Part shown: in pieces, positions 28,895-36,893 of the stretch
How positions within the stretch are numbered: the first letter of the stretch is position 1
Layout: every line of letters starts with the position of its first letter
Source: Propionibacteriaceae bacterium
GTDB taxonomy: Bacteria > Actinomycetota > Actinomycetes > Propionibacteriales > Propionibacteriaceae
DNA: 52,184 bases
NCBI GenBank assembly: GCA_009782785.1
Contig: WRIJ01000012.1
Location: 1 to 52,184 of the forward strand
Direction of reading: 5' to 3'
Notes under the pieces: model-generated
Told to the model about the DNA's origin: nothing
What the model saw: only the letters and a program-made list of their open reading frames with translations
Database searches by the model: none
Translations under genes and position numbers: made by a program

Positions 28895-29787
28895 TTCACA
28901 TCCTTCTTCATGACTGCATTGAGCAGGATATTGATGATCATGATGAAGACAAACAGGACAAGCCCAATGCCATAGAGTGCTTCACGATGGAGGCCGGAAG
29001 AGTAGGCCCACTCGATAGGAATGGAAGCGGTCAATAGGCGTGCTGGACGAAGAAATTCGGGCATGATGGCAGCGTTGCCTGCCACCATGATCACGGCCAT
29101 GGCCTCCCCGATTGCTCGCCCAACACCGAGGACCATCCCAGCAACGATTCCGGATTTTGCCGCCGGTACGATCACGTGAATGATCGCTTGGAGTTTGGTG
29201 GAACCTAAAGCGAGGGAAGCATCGCCATAATAGAGAGGGACAGCTCTAATGGCGGTTTCGGAAACACTAATAATCGTAGGAAGAATCATGATCGTGAGAA
29301 TGATGATGGCAGCTAGGAGGGATCCGCTCGTCGGTAGTCCAAAGGAAGTCTGAAGATCAAAGATCAGAGGTACGATCACGATTGCTCCCAGAAGGCCGTA
29401 CACCACTGAAGGTATGCCGGCGAGTAGATCAATGACCATCCGCAGCAGTGTGGAAATTCTGCTGGGAGCGAGTTTAGCGAGATAGACGGCGACGACCACT
29501 CCAACGCTCAGAGCGATGACAATGGCTGAAAAGGTGGCAAGAATGGAGGCGAGAATCATCGGAGCAATGCCGAATTCGGAGTTCTCTGGATTCCATACTT
29601 GCCCACCCAAGAATTTGAATAGGCCAATTTTGGAGATGGCTGGCCAGCCCGAGATCACTATGTAGAAGGTCATAGCAATCACAACAATCACTGCCGTGAT
29701 GCCGCAGATAAGAAATATCGCATTCATGATTCGTTCGACGATTTGTTTCGAAGAACGCCGCGAGATGAGGGTCGGTGTGGGATCCAT
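28891..29787 (-). CDS. pstC: Phosphate ABC transporter permease
   Basis: 298 residues, six predicted helices. Motifs include GIPSVVYGLLGAIVIVP (~120) and the EAA loop ETAIRAVPLYYGDASLALGSTK (~178-199). It pairs with PstA in the membrane. A GGAG site stands seven bases before the start. It is separated from pstS by a 16-bp perfect hairpin (29802-29840). Confidence 0.94.
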   Translation of the reverse strand: MDPTPTLISRRSSKQIVERIMNAIFLICGITAVIVVIAMTFYIVISGWPAISKIGLFKFLGGQVWNPENSEFGIAPMILASILATFSAIVIALSVGVVVAVYLAKLAPSRISTLLRMVIDLLAGIPSVVYGLLGAIVIVPLIFDLQTSFGLPTSGSLLAAIIILTIMILPTIISVSETAIRAVPLYYGDASLALGSTKLQAIIHVIVPAAKSGIVAGMVLGVGRAIGEAMAVIMVAGNAAIMPEFLRPARLLTASIPIEWAYSSGLHREALYGIGLVLFVFIMIINILLNAVMKKDVK

Positions 29788-29801
29788 GGTGTGGCTCCAG
29801 A

Positions 29802-29840
29802 CAGGTGAGCGCAGGGGAGTAGCCCCCCTGCGCTCACCTG
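29802..29840 (-). terminator. Long perfect hairpin between pstS and pstC
   Basis: Two perfect 16-base arms (29802-29817 and 29825-29840) with a 7-base loop, starting five bases past the pstS stop. There is no T tract on the reverse strand (it continues TCTGGAGCC), so rather than full termination it may protect the 3' end of a processed pstS message or cause partial termination. Either would give more binding protein than permease. Confidence 0.6.
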
Positions 29841-29844
29841 GTGG

Positions 29845-30690
29845 TTAACTAATGGACAGTAGCTTGTTGTCTTGTACGATTTGCTGTCCGGCATCGGAGA
29901 GGATGAAGTCAATGAAACCTTGAGCGGCTGGTGAGAGCTCACCGCCAGTCTTGGTGAGGACATAGAATTCTCTCTTCAGTGTGTAGGACCCGTCTTTCAG
30001 CGAATCGGTAGAGATGGCAACACCTTCATAGGAGAGGGTCTTCACCTTGGTGGTATCCACATCAGAAAATGACATGTAGCCAACAGCATTGGGGTTGCTG
30101 GCAACCTGGGTTTGGATAGCCCCGGTGTTGTCGGCAACGCTGGCAGAGGCGACAATATTGCTCCCACCCTTCTCTAGACCAATGATCTCAGCGAAGGCAT
30201 CCCTGGTTCCAGAACCACTTTCACGGGTGATGACCGTGATCGCGATATCAGCGCCGCCGACCTCTTTCCAGTTAGTGATGGCACCGGTGTAGATATCCCT
30301 GACCTGTGCTGTGGAAAGGTTGTCCACACCATTGGCAGGATTGGCAACAATAGCGATACCGTCGATGGCATAGGCAGTTGCTGTGAGGCCATCTTCGGAC
30401 CCGTCTGTCTTCAATTCACGGCTGGAGTGGCCGATTTCGTACAGACCTGAAATGGTGTTCTTGATTCCATCTCCTGATCCGTTGGGTTCGTAATCGATGG
30501 TGACCGCGTCATTGTCGGCTTGGAACTGATAGATCAAGGCATTCATGACCTTTTCAACAGATGTTGATCCACCTGTCTTCACGACTCCGCTCAGTGCTTC
30601 ACCGTTGTTGTTGTCATCGGTGGTGGAACCACAGGCAGAAAGTGTGGCTACCATCAAAACCGCAGTGAGTGCGGCAGCGATTTTTTTCAT
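29845..30690 (-). CDS. pstS: Phosphate-binding lipoprotein
   Basis: 281 residues. Lipoprotein signal peptide with lipobox LSAC (Cys ~20). The phosphate-binding loops are GGSTSVEKV (~43) and TRESGSGTRDAF (~155). At 281 residues it is the shorter form usual in Firmicutes, while actinobacterial PstS is mostly longer (~370). First gene of the operon; PHO boxes lie 60-110 bases upstream. AAGGAGTTTGAAGT precedes the start. Confidence 0.93.
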   Translation of the reverse strand: MKKIAAALTAVLMVATLSACGSTTDDNNNGEALSGVVKTGGSTSVEKVMNALIYQFQADNDAVTIDYEPNGSGDGIKNTISGLYEIGHSSRELKTDGSEDGLTATAYAIDGIAIVANPANGVDNLSTAQVRDIYTGAITNWKEVGGADIAITVITRESGSGTRDAFAEIIGLEKGGSNIVASASVADNTGAIQTQVASNPNAVGYMSFSDVDTTKVKTLSYEGVAISTDSLKDGSYTLKREFYVLTKTGGELSPAAQGFIDFILSDAGQQIVQDNKLLSIS

Positions 30691-30749
30691 ACTTCAAACT
30701 CCTTATTTTGAACATGTATGAGGTTGTCTGTCCCAGTTTGATGTACGTT

Positions 30750-30800
30750 GGTTAACGGTAAAAGCAAGGTGAAGTTCAGTCTGTGTAAAGTTTGGGTGAA
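30750..30800 (-). promoter_or_regulatory. PHO boxes upstream of pstS
   Basis: On the reverse strand: TTCACC (30795-30800), TTTACA (30784-30789), TTCACC (30768-30773), TTTACC (30757-30762) and TTAACC (30750-30755). The first two and the third-fourth pair are each exactly 11 bases apart. Direct repeats of TT[A/C/T]AC[A/C] every 11 bases are what PhoP-family regulators bind, in both Bacillus (TTAACA) and actinomycetes (GTTCACC). They fit self-regulation of the operon by its own PhoP. Confidence 0.7.
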
Positions 30801-30899
30801 GTGAGGAAAGCAGTACGGTAGCAGGTGGGTTTCTGCGGGGAAGGGCGTCAATCCTGGGTAAACCCCACACCATGAAGTAGGCTGAGAGAAGGAGGAATG

Positions 30900-31097
30900 A
30901 TGGCACTCGAACTTGATGCAACTCTGTTAGGGATTTTGGCCTGCCCGGCCTGCCATTCAAATATGAGCGTGGACTATGAAGCCCAAGAACTCATGTGTAA
31001 TTCTGTGAATTGTGCTGCTGCTTATCCTATTCGTGACGACATCCCGATCATGTTAGTGGAAGAGGCACGAGATACCAGGCACCCTTTGGGCACGTGA
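30900..31097 (+). CDS. Trm112/UPF0434-type zinc-ribbon protein
   Basis: 65 residues. CPAC near the start, then C...C in ELMCNSVNCAAAYPIRDDIPIMLVEEA, the hallmark of the Trm112-like family. Bacterial members are small zinc-binding partners of unknown targets. I choose the second of two adjacent ATGs (30900) because GGAGG is then at normal distance; 30897 is also possible. It is followed with short spacing by the SIS gene, as in other actinobacteria. Confidence 0.8.
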   Translation: MALELDATLLGILACPACHSNMSVDYEAQELMCNSVNCAAAYPIRDDIPIMLVEEARDTRHPLGT

Positions 31098-31107
31098 GAG
31101 TTCGGAC

Positions 31108-32094
31108 TTGCTTGTGTTTGATGACTCTTTGCTCGATGATCCTCACACTCTTGACGTTCGAGGTCAGCGTCTCCATCATCTTGCTGGGACTGGGGCTCGC
31201 CTTCGCTGGGATGTGAGCGAAGAAATGGCGACCATAGCCCAGAAACTTGGGGGAGTCTTACCGCGTGCTGTGTTAGTGATGGGAACAGAGGCTCGCTTAG
31301 TTCGTGCCATCGTCGAGACCGGGAGCCCGGTACCTTGTGTGGCCTGGCAGCAGGAGACACTTCCTGCCTGGACTGGGGCACTGGACATGGTGGTGATCCT
31401 TCCCTCCACTAAGGATTGGCACATTGCAGGGCGTGAAGCCATGAAGAGGGGAGCGATGGTTTTCGTCGTGGCTTCGCAGTCATCGTTAAGCGTAAGTGAG
31501 GTGTCTGACTTTGTCTCCCTCCCTCTTGTGGAAGACGATCCTTTCGTGGCTGCCCTGTATGCATGCAAGATTTTGGACTTGCTTGGAGTGGGCACCAACC
31601 TGGATCTTCTGGGGGTTGCTGACACCATTGATGAGGTATGTGATCGATGTGGTCCACGCCATTCACTGGAATCAAACCCAGCGAAGAATCTCGCTTGTGC
31701 ACTGGCCGATACTATTCCCCTGGTGTGGGGGGAATCCGTACTGGCAGCTCGTGCTTCACGTCGTGTCGCTGAAGCTCTACGTGAGGCGACAGGTGTTCCT
31801 GCCTTAGCTGCAGGAAAGCTTGCTCTTCTTCCGCTGATCGAAACCGCACCTCGAAGAGATGTTTTCGCTGACCCTTTTGAAGAGGATACCTCCAGCCATG
31901 ATTTCTGTTTGCTCGTCCTTGATGATCAGGAGGAATCCCCACTCAGTGAGCTTCAAGAGATTGCAGAGTTTCACCATATTCGTGTCGATATTCTTCGCTG
32001 TGTCGAGACACATCCTGTGGCTCGTTACGCAGGATTGCTTTATCAAGGATTATATGCAGCAGCCTACTTAGGGTTGGCTACTGTGAAAGAATAA
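31108..32094 (+). CDS. SIS-domain protein, phosphoglucose/phosphomannose isomerase-like
   Basis: 328 residues. The first ~150 residues have the alternating beta/alpha pattern of a sugar-isomerase (SIS) domain (VVILPSTKDWHIAGREAMKRGAMVFVVAS). The second half (VWGESVLAARASRRVAEALREATGVPALA) resembles the C-terminal domain of archaeal-type bifunctional PGI/PMI. The classical SGNT-type substrate loop is poorly kept, so activity is uncertain. TTG at 31108 is the likely start. In mycobacteria the matching gene stands between manB and manA. Confidence 0.65.
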   Translation: MLVFDDSLLDDPHTLDVRGQRLHHLAGTGARLRWDVSEEMATIAQKLGGVLPRAVLVMGTEARLVRAIVETGSPVPCVAWQQETLPAWTGALDMVVILPSTKDWHIAGREAMKRGAMVFVVASQSSLSVSEVSDFVSLPLVEDDPFVAALYACKILDLLGVGTNLDLLGVADTIDEVCDRCGPRHSLESNPAKNLACALADTIPLVWGESVLAARASRRVAEALREATGVPALAAGKLALLPLIETAPRRDVFADPFEEDTSSHDFCLLVLDDQEESPLSELQEIAEFHHIRVDILRCVETHPVARYAGLLYQGLYAAAYLGLATVKE

Positions 32095-32138
32095 GCGACC
32101 CAGGTGGGAATCGTTTGCCAGACAAAGAAGGGAAAGAC

Positions 32139-32585
32139 ATGTTGGTTCTTGTCTTAAATGGAGTGAATCTCGCCCGCTTAGGGGCTCGTGAGCCGGAGGT
32201 GTATGGCTCGATGAGTTATGACAAGCTTGTCGAACATATTAACGGTTCGGCCCTAGGGCTTGGACTTGATGTCGATGTTCGCCAAACTGATTCTGAGCAG
32301 ACCATGGTTTCCTGGCTTCATGAGGCTAGTGATCATTCCTATCCTGTGGTGATAAATCCTGGCGCATGGACTCACTATTCTCACGCGATTGGTGATGCTG
32401 CCCGCGAAGTGGGGACACTTGTCGAGGTGCATGTGACGAATATTTATGCGCGCGAAGAATTTCGTCACCTGTCAGTGATTTCTCCTCTCGCCCAGGGAGT
32501 TATTGCTGGGTTGGGATGGGCTGGTTATGACTTTGCCTTAGGGTATATCGCTAGTCAACTCGTTGATGCTGATGGCCAGCGCTGA
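32139..32585 (+). CDS. aroQ: Type II 3-dehydroquinate dehydratase
   Basis: 148 residues, standard length. Third step of the shikimate pathway. LNGVNLARLGAREPEVYG holds the conserved NxxNL...YG motif (catalytic Tyr ~25), then INPGAWTHYS with the substrate loop, and EVHVTNIYAREEFR with the catalytic histidine region. The ATG at 32139 has AAGGGAAAGAC upstream, and a TTG at 32115 is rejected. Overlaps the SprT-like gene. The DAHP synthase for the same pathway lies 11 kb downstream. Confidence 0.92.
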   Translation: MLVLVLNGVNLARLGAREPEVYGSMSYDKLVEHINGSALGLGLDVDVRQTDSEQTMVSWLHEASDHSYPVVINPGAWTHYSHAIGDAAREVGTLVEVHVTNIYAREEFRHLSVISPLAQGVIAGLGWAGYDFALGYIASQLVDADGQR

Positions 32586-33039
32586 CTTCACTCGCCGACG
32601 GGGAAGAGCCCTGGTGGCACATTATCTTGGTCCGTCGTGGACCTTTGCTCTTGACCATGCTCGTACGCGCGTAGGATGCTGTCACTATTCACTCAACAAG
32701 ATCTCGTGTTCTCGTTATCTGGTTGCCTATCTCGCTGAGGATGAAGTCGAACAGGTCATACTCCATGAGATTGCCCACGGTCTTGTGGGGGTACGAGCAG
32801 GCCATTCTCGACGATGGATGTCTCAAGCCCGGGCATTGGGATATACCGGAGGCCGTACGATAGAGGTCCCTGAAGCAAGACTTTCTGCCCGATGGCGAGG
32901 GGTGTGTTCCCTTGGTCATGAGGTGCTGCGGCATCGTAAAGTCAATAGACGAGCGTACTGTGGAACCTGCGCGAGGAAAGGGCTTCGTCGCGAATTGACA
33001 TGGCAGGACAGAGGCCTAGGTCTTCTCGCTCGTGGATGA
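32566..33039 (+). CDS. SprT-like zinc metalloprotease domain protein
   Basis: About 157 residues. HEIAH (~70) with a downstream GHSRRWM matches the SprT/YgjP-type HExxH...H zinc site. A C-terminal set of cysteines (CSLGHEV, YCGTCARKGLRR) could bind a second zinc, as in SprT. Human Spartan, a relative, degrades DNA-protein crosslinks, but bacterial substrates are not defined. Start is ATG at 32566 or 32572, inside the aroQ end. Confidence 0.75.
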   Translation: MLMASADFTRRRGRALVAHYLGPSWTFALDHARTRVGCCHYSLNKISCSRYLVAYLAEDEVEQVILHEIAHGLVGVRAGHSRRWMSQARALGYTGGRTIEVPEARLSARWRGVCSLGHEVLRHRKVNRRAYCGTCARKGLRRELTWQDRGLGLLARG

Positions 33040-33984
33040 TCCAAGGAGTCGTGTTTTGCGTATCCACATCGGTAGGATCATCCTTCCAGCTTTCTGGGCA
33101 TAGACCAGTAAAGAGATTCCAAGAAAGCCAAGTAAGATCACCGGGATCAGTGAAGCCTCGAGGCCAAAGACTCCACCGGTGAGAAGGTCCGGCCCGCTGA
33201 CCTGGGGGAGTATCCAACTATCGGTGACTCCATTGCCGGAGACAACGATTCCGAAAACTGGCCCAAGAGCAATATTCCAACCCATGTGGAGCCCTATGCA
33301 CCACCACAATGAGCGGGTGAGAACATAGATTGCTCCAAAGAGTAAACCTGCTTCGATGACGATAGCGATCGAACCCCACAGTGTTCCATCAACATTGGTG
33401 ATGTGGAGCAGGCCAAAGACACTGGCGGAGACAGCGATAGCTCCCCAGCTTCCCAAACCTTCTTCCACCAAGCGCAGCAGTATCCCTCGCATGAGAATCT
33501 CTTCACTGATTCCTGCGACGAGTCCGAGACTAAAAAGGTCCAACCACGGGTCATAACCGGGGTTGAATCCTGTGATGGAATAACCTCCCAGCAGTGCAAG
33601 GATCCCCACAGAGAGGGAAATCAGAAGGACCCCGAGAATCATCCCTTTGATGAGTCCGATGATCCGTGGGGGAGCAATTTCTGCTGGTGGGTGACGACCT
33701 TCAATACCGATAGTGAGGATCAAGTACGCCGTGAGGCAGGCAAACAATTCTAAGCAACGCGCCTGGGCGAAAGATATCCTCGTATTGCCTTGTAGGGCCG
33801 ACAACAGGAGATAAAAAATGCCGTAGCTTCCCAGGAGGATCCCAAGAAACAAGACACCTCGCAGCAGGGCTGAATCCCGCACCATTTGTTGTGAAGGATA
33901 GGGATGGGCTGGGTGATCAACCGACAGGAGGTCTGTCGACCTTATAGTTGGTTCTGTTTCACCAATGAGTCTCATCCAGGACAC
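33016..33984 (-). CDS. CPBP-family intramembrane glutamic protease
   Basis: 322 residues from the GTG at 33984, chosen because AAGGAG stands five bases upstream; an upstream frame to 34095 is open but would overlap the divergent lipoprotein gene. About eight helices. The active-site motifs are EEILMRG (EExxxR, ~187) and FGLLHITN (FxxxH, ~220), as in CAAX prenyl protease/bacteriocin-immunity proteins. Converges on, and overlaps by 24 bases, the SprT-like gene. Confidence 0.8.
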   Translation of the reverse strand: MSWMRLIGETEPTIRSTDLLSVDHPAHPYPSQQMVRDSALLRGVLFLGILLGSYGIFYLLLSALQGNTRISFAQARCLELFACLTAYLILTIGIEGRHPPAEIAPPRIIGLIKGMILGVLLISLSVGILALLGGYSITGFNPGYDPWLDLFSLGLVAGISEEILMRGILLRLVEEGLGSWGAIAVSASVFGLLHITNVDGTLWGSIAIVIEAGLLFGAIYVLTRSLWWCIGLHMGWNIALGPVFGIVVSGNGVTDSWILPQVSGPDLLTGGVFGLEASLIPVILLGFLGISLLVYAQKAGRMILPMWIRKTRLLGSSTSEKT

Positions 33985-34083
33985 TGGGTCTCCTTCGCAG
34001 TCCCCAAGGATTATCTCAAAGATTGAATCCCAGTATCGACTCTCAGTCAAGAGACTGATGTTCTTCACAGATAAGCTGGGATA

Positions 34084-34485
34084 GTGAAACTTCATCGTGT
34101 GGTGTTCTTCCTAGTGTGCTGTTGCGCCCTTGTCGGATGCGGCGCAGCCCCTGTGACTGATGAGACCCAAGCTCCAGAGGTGACTTATCCAACCAGTGGG
34201 GAGTCTTTGCAGACTCGCGGGATAGACCTACCGCCAGCTGAGTTGCTGTGGCTTCCTAGTGATGTCAACTTGACATACACGGCTTCTCAGGAGAATCTTC
34301 TGATCGTCATTGGTGTACCTGGTGATGCTCCCAAAGTTGAGAGCTATCTTCACGACACTTTACCGATGTTGGGTTGGACGATCACGAACCAGGACCTGGG
34401 AGGGCTCTTGTTTGAAACATCCCAGTGGCACGGTGGTTTTGCTGTCAGTTCAGACTCGTGGGCTTTGACCGTACGAAATGATTGA
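34084..34485 (+). CDS. Small lipoprotein of unknown function
   Basis: 133 residues. Signal peptide with lipobox LVGC (Cys ~19) followed by a Pro/Thr-rich linker and a compact domain with VIGVPGDAPKVESYLHDTLPMLGWTI, which looks like a small alpha/beta fold. GTG start at 34084. Divergent from the CPBP protease gene. I cannot assign a family. Confidence 0.6.
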   Translation: MKLHRVVFFLVCCCALVGCGAAPVTDETQAPEVTYPTSGESLQTRGIDLPPAELLWLPSDVNLTYTASQENLLIVIGVPGDAPKVESYLHDTLPMLGWTITNQDLGGLLFETSQWHGGFAVSSDSWALTVRND

Positions 34486-34508
34486 GATGGCTGTGTGCCT
34501 TAGTGAAG

Positions 34509-34751
34509 TCACAATCCACGGAGAAAGTCTAGATCATCATCGGGGGCAGAAGGTGGAGGGGTATAGGACTCGAGAGGGCGACCAAAAACCCACCAACAAA
34601 AGGGGCCAATGATGGGGATAATGACGACGATAATCAGCCATAGTGACTTCGGGATGCCTCTCACACTGTTAGCTTGAGTATCCACAACATGCACAGCGGT
34701 GTAGATCGTCAGTGCAAGAAGTAAGATCAGTGGAAGGATCCGAGTAATCAT
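34509..34751 (-). CDS. PLDc_N-type two-helix membrane protein
   Basis: 80 residues: two helices with IPKSLWLIIVVIIPIIGPFCWWVFGR between and in the second, the signature of the phospholipase-D nuclease N-terminal domain family (PLDc_N). Stand-alone copies are common beside menE in actinobacteria. No catalytic residues; role unknown. Confidence 0.75.
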   Translation of the reverse strand: MITRILPLILLLALTIYTAVHVVDTQANSVRGIPKSLWLIIVVIIPIIGPFCWWVFGRPLESYTPPPSAPDDDLDFLRGL

Positions 34752-34789
34752 AGCGGTAGTCTATCGGCTCTTTGAGGAGTGAGGTATTG

Positions 34790-35896
34790 GTGAGTAATAA
34801 ACCCACAGGCTTGGTCATGGATACCCTCAACAAGGATCTCGAGAAGATGCTGACAGATGGTACTGGCTGGGTATCCCTGGTTGGGGACCCTATCGATGGC
34901 ACTGTGGTTCCTCCAGATTTTTCAGGTGCACTCGTTCCCACCACTGGTTCAACAGGTTTCCACAAGATTGTTTTGTTATCGCGGGAGGCCCTGATGGCTT
35001 CAGCATCGATGACACATGAGTATGTCCATGGCCCTGGGGCCTGGGCCAGTTGCCTGTCGCCGCACTGTGTTGCTGGGGCAATGACGACCATACGGGCTAT
35101 CGTCGCTGGTCAGCCGCACTACCAGGTTTCCCCCGACTTGCATGATCTAACTCCTGCTCGCGGAAGAGCTTTCTTATCTATGGTTCCTCCCCAATTGCAC
35201 CTTGCCTTGGCCGATGAGAACCTGCGTGGGGCCCTCGCTACGTACGAGGCGGTTCTTGTCGGTGGTGGGCCACTTAATGAAGCTCAACGCAGGGACGCTG
35301 AACATCAAGGGATCAGGGTCGTTTCTACCTATGGAATGACAGAAACCTGTGGTGGTGTTGTCTATGATGGCGTAGCGTTGCCGGGGGTAGTCATCAGCTT
35401 CGCAGGCATAACCACGCCCGAAGATGTCGACGCCAACCATGGGCAAATCATTGTGGATACGCCCACCGCTTTCAGTGGATACCTCGGGCAGTCAGGTGTT
35501 GCTCACCACAGCAGTACGCGCGTACGTACCCAAGATTCGGGGCGTCTCGTCAATGGTCGCTTGGAGATTCTTGGAAGAATCGATGACGTGGTCGTGTGTG
35601 GTGGAAGAAATGTGAACCTCACTGAGATTCAGCAACATCTGGAGAAGTTTTTTCCCCACCAGACTGCATGTTTTGCTGTACCGAACCCCACCTGGGGTTC
35701 GACCATCATTGTTGCCTCCCAAGGTCCTACCTTGGATCTTATTAGTGGAAAACTTGCAACTGTGATGGAATCAGCGGCAAAACCTCGCGGTTTTCTGGAC
35801 GTGGAAACTCTACCCAGGACTCCATCTGGCAAGATTGACCGTGTGGCGCTCTTCGAAGAATGGAGGCAGCGTGGCAAACATTCGTCTCTGGATTGA
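34790..35896 (+). CDS. menE: o-Succinylbenzoate-CoA ligase
   Basis: 368 residues from the GTG at 34790 (GGAGTGAGG upstream). AMP-binding motif PTTGSTGFHKIV (~50), STYGMTETCGG (~181), GRLEILGRIDDVVVCGGRNVN (~265) and TPSGKIDR near the end with the catalytic lysine. It is short, as is usual for actinobacterial MenE. It activates o-succinylbenzoate with CoA in menaquinone synthesis. First gene of menE-menA-menC-menD. Confidence 0.88.
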   Translation: MSNKPTGLVMDTLNKDLEKMLTDGTGWVSLVGDPIDGTVVPPDFSGALVPTTGSTGFHKIVLLSREALMASASMTHEYVHGPGAWASCLSPHCVAGAMTTIRAIVAGQPHYQVSPDLHDLTPARGRAFLSMVPPQLHLALADENLRGALATYEAVLVGGGPLNEAQRRDAEHQGIRVVSTYGMTETCGGVVYDGVALPGVVISFAGITTPEDVDANHGQIIVDTPTAFSGYLGQSGVAHHSSTRVRTQDSGRLVNGRLEILGRIDDVVVCGGRNVNLTEIQQHLEKFFPHQTACFAVPNPTWGSTIIVASQGPTLDLISGKLATVMESAAKPRGFLDVETLPRTPSGKIDRVALFEEWRQRGKHSSLD

Positions 35897-36893
35897 GGGA
35901 GCGCGTCTGCGTACTCTTCCTGCTTCGATTTCTCCGATCCTAGCTGGGAGTGCTGTGGCATGGTTTTGTGCACGTCCTGGCCCTCCTAGCGGTAGTCGAA
36001 TACTCAGCGCAGGGTTCCTGCTCATCTTGTGTCTCGTCGTTGGTATTGGTTTCCAGGTCGGATGTAATTATGCCAACGACTATTCTGATGGAATTCGTGG
36101 GACTGATGAGGTGAGAGTGGGTCCAGTTCGGTTGGTGGGTTCAGGTCTTGTTGCCCCGGCATTAGTCAAGAGGGTCGCGTTTTTCTGTTTCGCGATTGCC
36201 TGTGGCGCTGGGTTGCTCGTCGTGGGTTTGTCCACTGGATTCTTTACTACTGCCGCGAAACTGCAGGCGTTATCCAATGGTGGATGGGTGACCCCTGCGG
36301 TCCTCATTCTCGTTGGTGTGGCGTGCATCTTGGCAGCATGGTTCTATACCGGTGGTCAGCACCCCTATGGATACGCGGGGTTGGGCGAAGTTTTTGTCTT
36401 CGTCTTTTTTGGGCTCATCGCCACTGTGGGAACAGCTTTCGTCCAATCACCTCGATTTGTTGAAGACCTCGAGATCCGCGTGGGATGTCCGGTCTACATT
36501 CGAGACATGCCCTGGGGGCCAGCGATCCTGATGGGTGTGGCCATGGGTTTCTTCGCAACTGCGATTCTTGTCGCGAACAATCTTCGTGATCTTGTCACTG
36601 ATTCCCAAGCGGGGAAACGTACCTTGGGTGTTGTTCTGGGTGAATCGAAGAGCCGGATCCTCTACGCAGTGCTCGTTGTTGCAGCCTTTGCCACGATTAT
36701 TGTCTTTGCTATTACTGTGTCCTGGCCAGTGTTGTTTGCTCTCCATGGGGCTATTCTTCTCGTACGCCCCACCTGGAACGTCTTGAAGGGGGCATCAGGG
36801 GTTGACCTGGTACCGGTCTTGAAATGGACGGGAATTGGTCAACTTCTCACCGCCGTCCTCGTTGTTCTCGGTCTGGGACTGGGTTATGGCTGA
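35871..36893 (+). CDS. menA: 1,4-Dihydroxy-2-naphthoate polyprenyltransferase
   Basis: 340 residues, about nine helices. UbiA-family aspartate motif NYANDYSDGIRGTDE (~65) and second motif NNLRDLVTDSQAGKRTLGV (~237). It attaches the prenyl tail to DHNA in the membrane. GTG start at 35871 with GGAGG four bases before; it overlaps menE by 26 bases. Confidence 0.9.
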   Translation: MANIRLWIEGARLRTLPASISPILAGSAVAWFCARPGPPSGSRILSAGFLLILCLVVGIGFQVGCNYANDYSDGIRGTDEVRVGPVRLVGSGLVAPALVKRVAFFCFAIACGAGLLVVGLSTGFFTTAAKLQALSNGGWVTPAVLILVGVACILAAWFYTGGQHPYGYAGLGEVFVFVFFGLIATVGTAFVQSPRFVEDLEIRVGCPVYIRDMPWGPAILMGVAMGFFATAILVANNLRDLVTDSQAGKRTLGVVLGESKSRILYAVLVVAAFATIIVFAITVSWPVLFALHGAILLVRPTWNVLKGASGVDLVPVLKWTGIGQLLTAVLVVLGLGLGYG

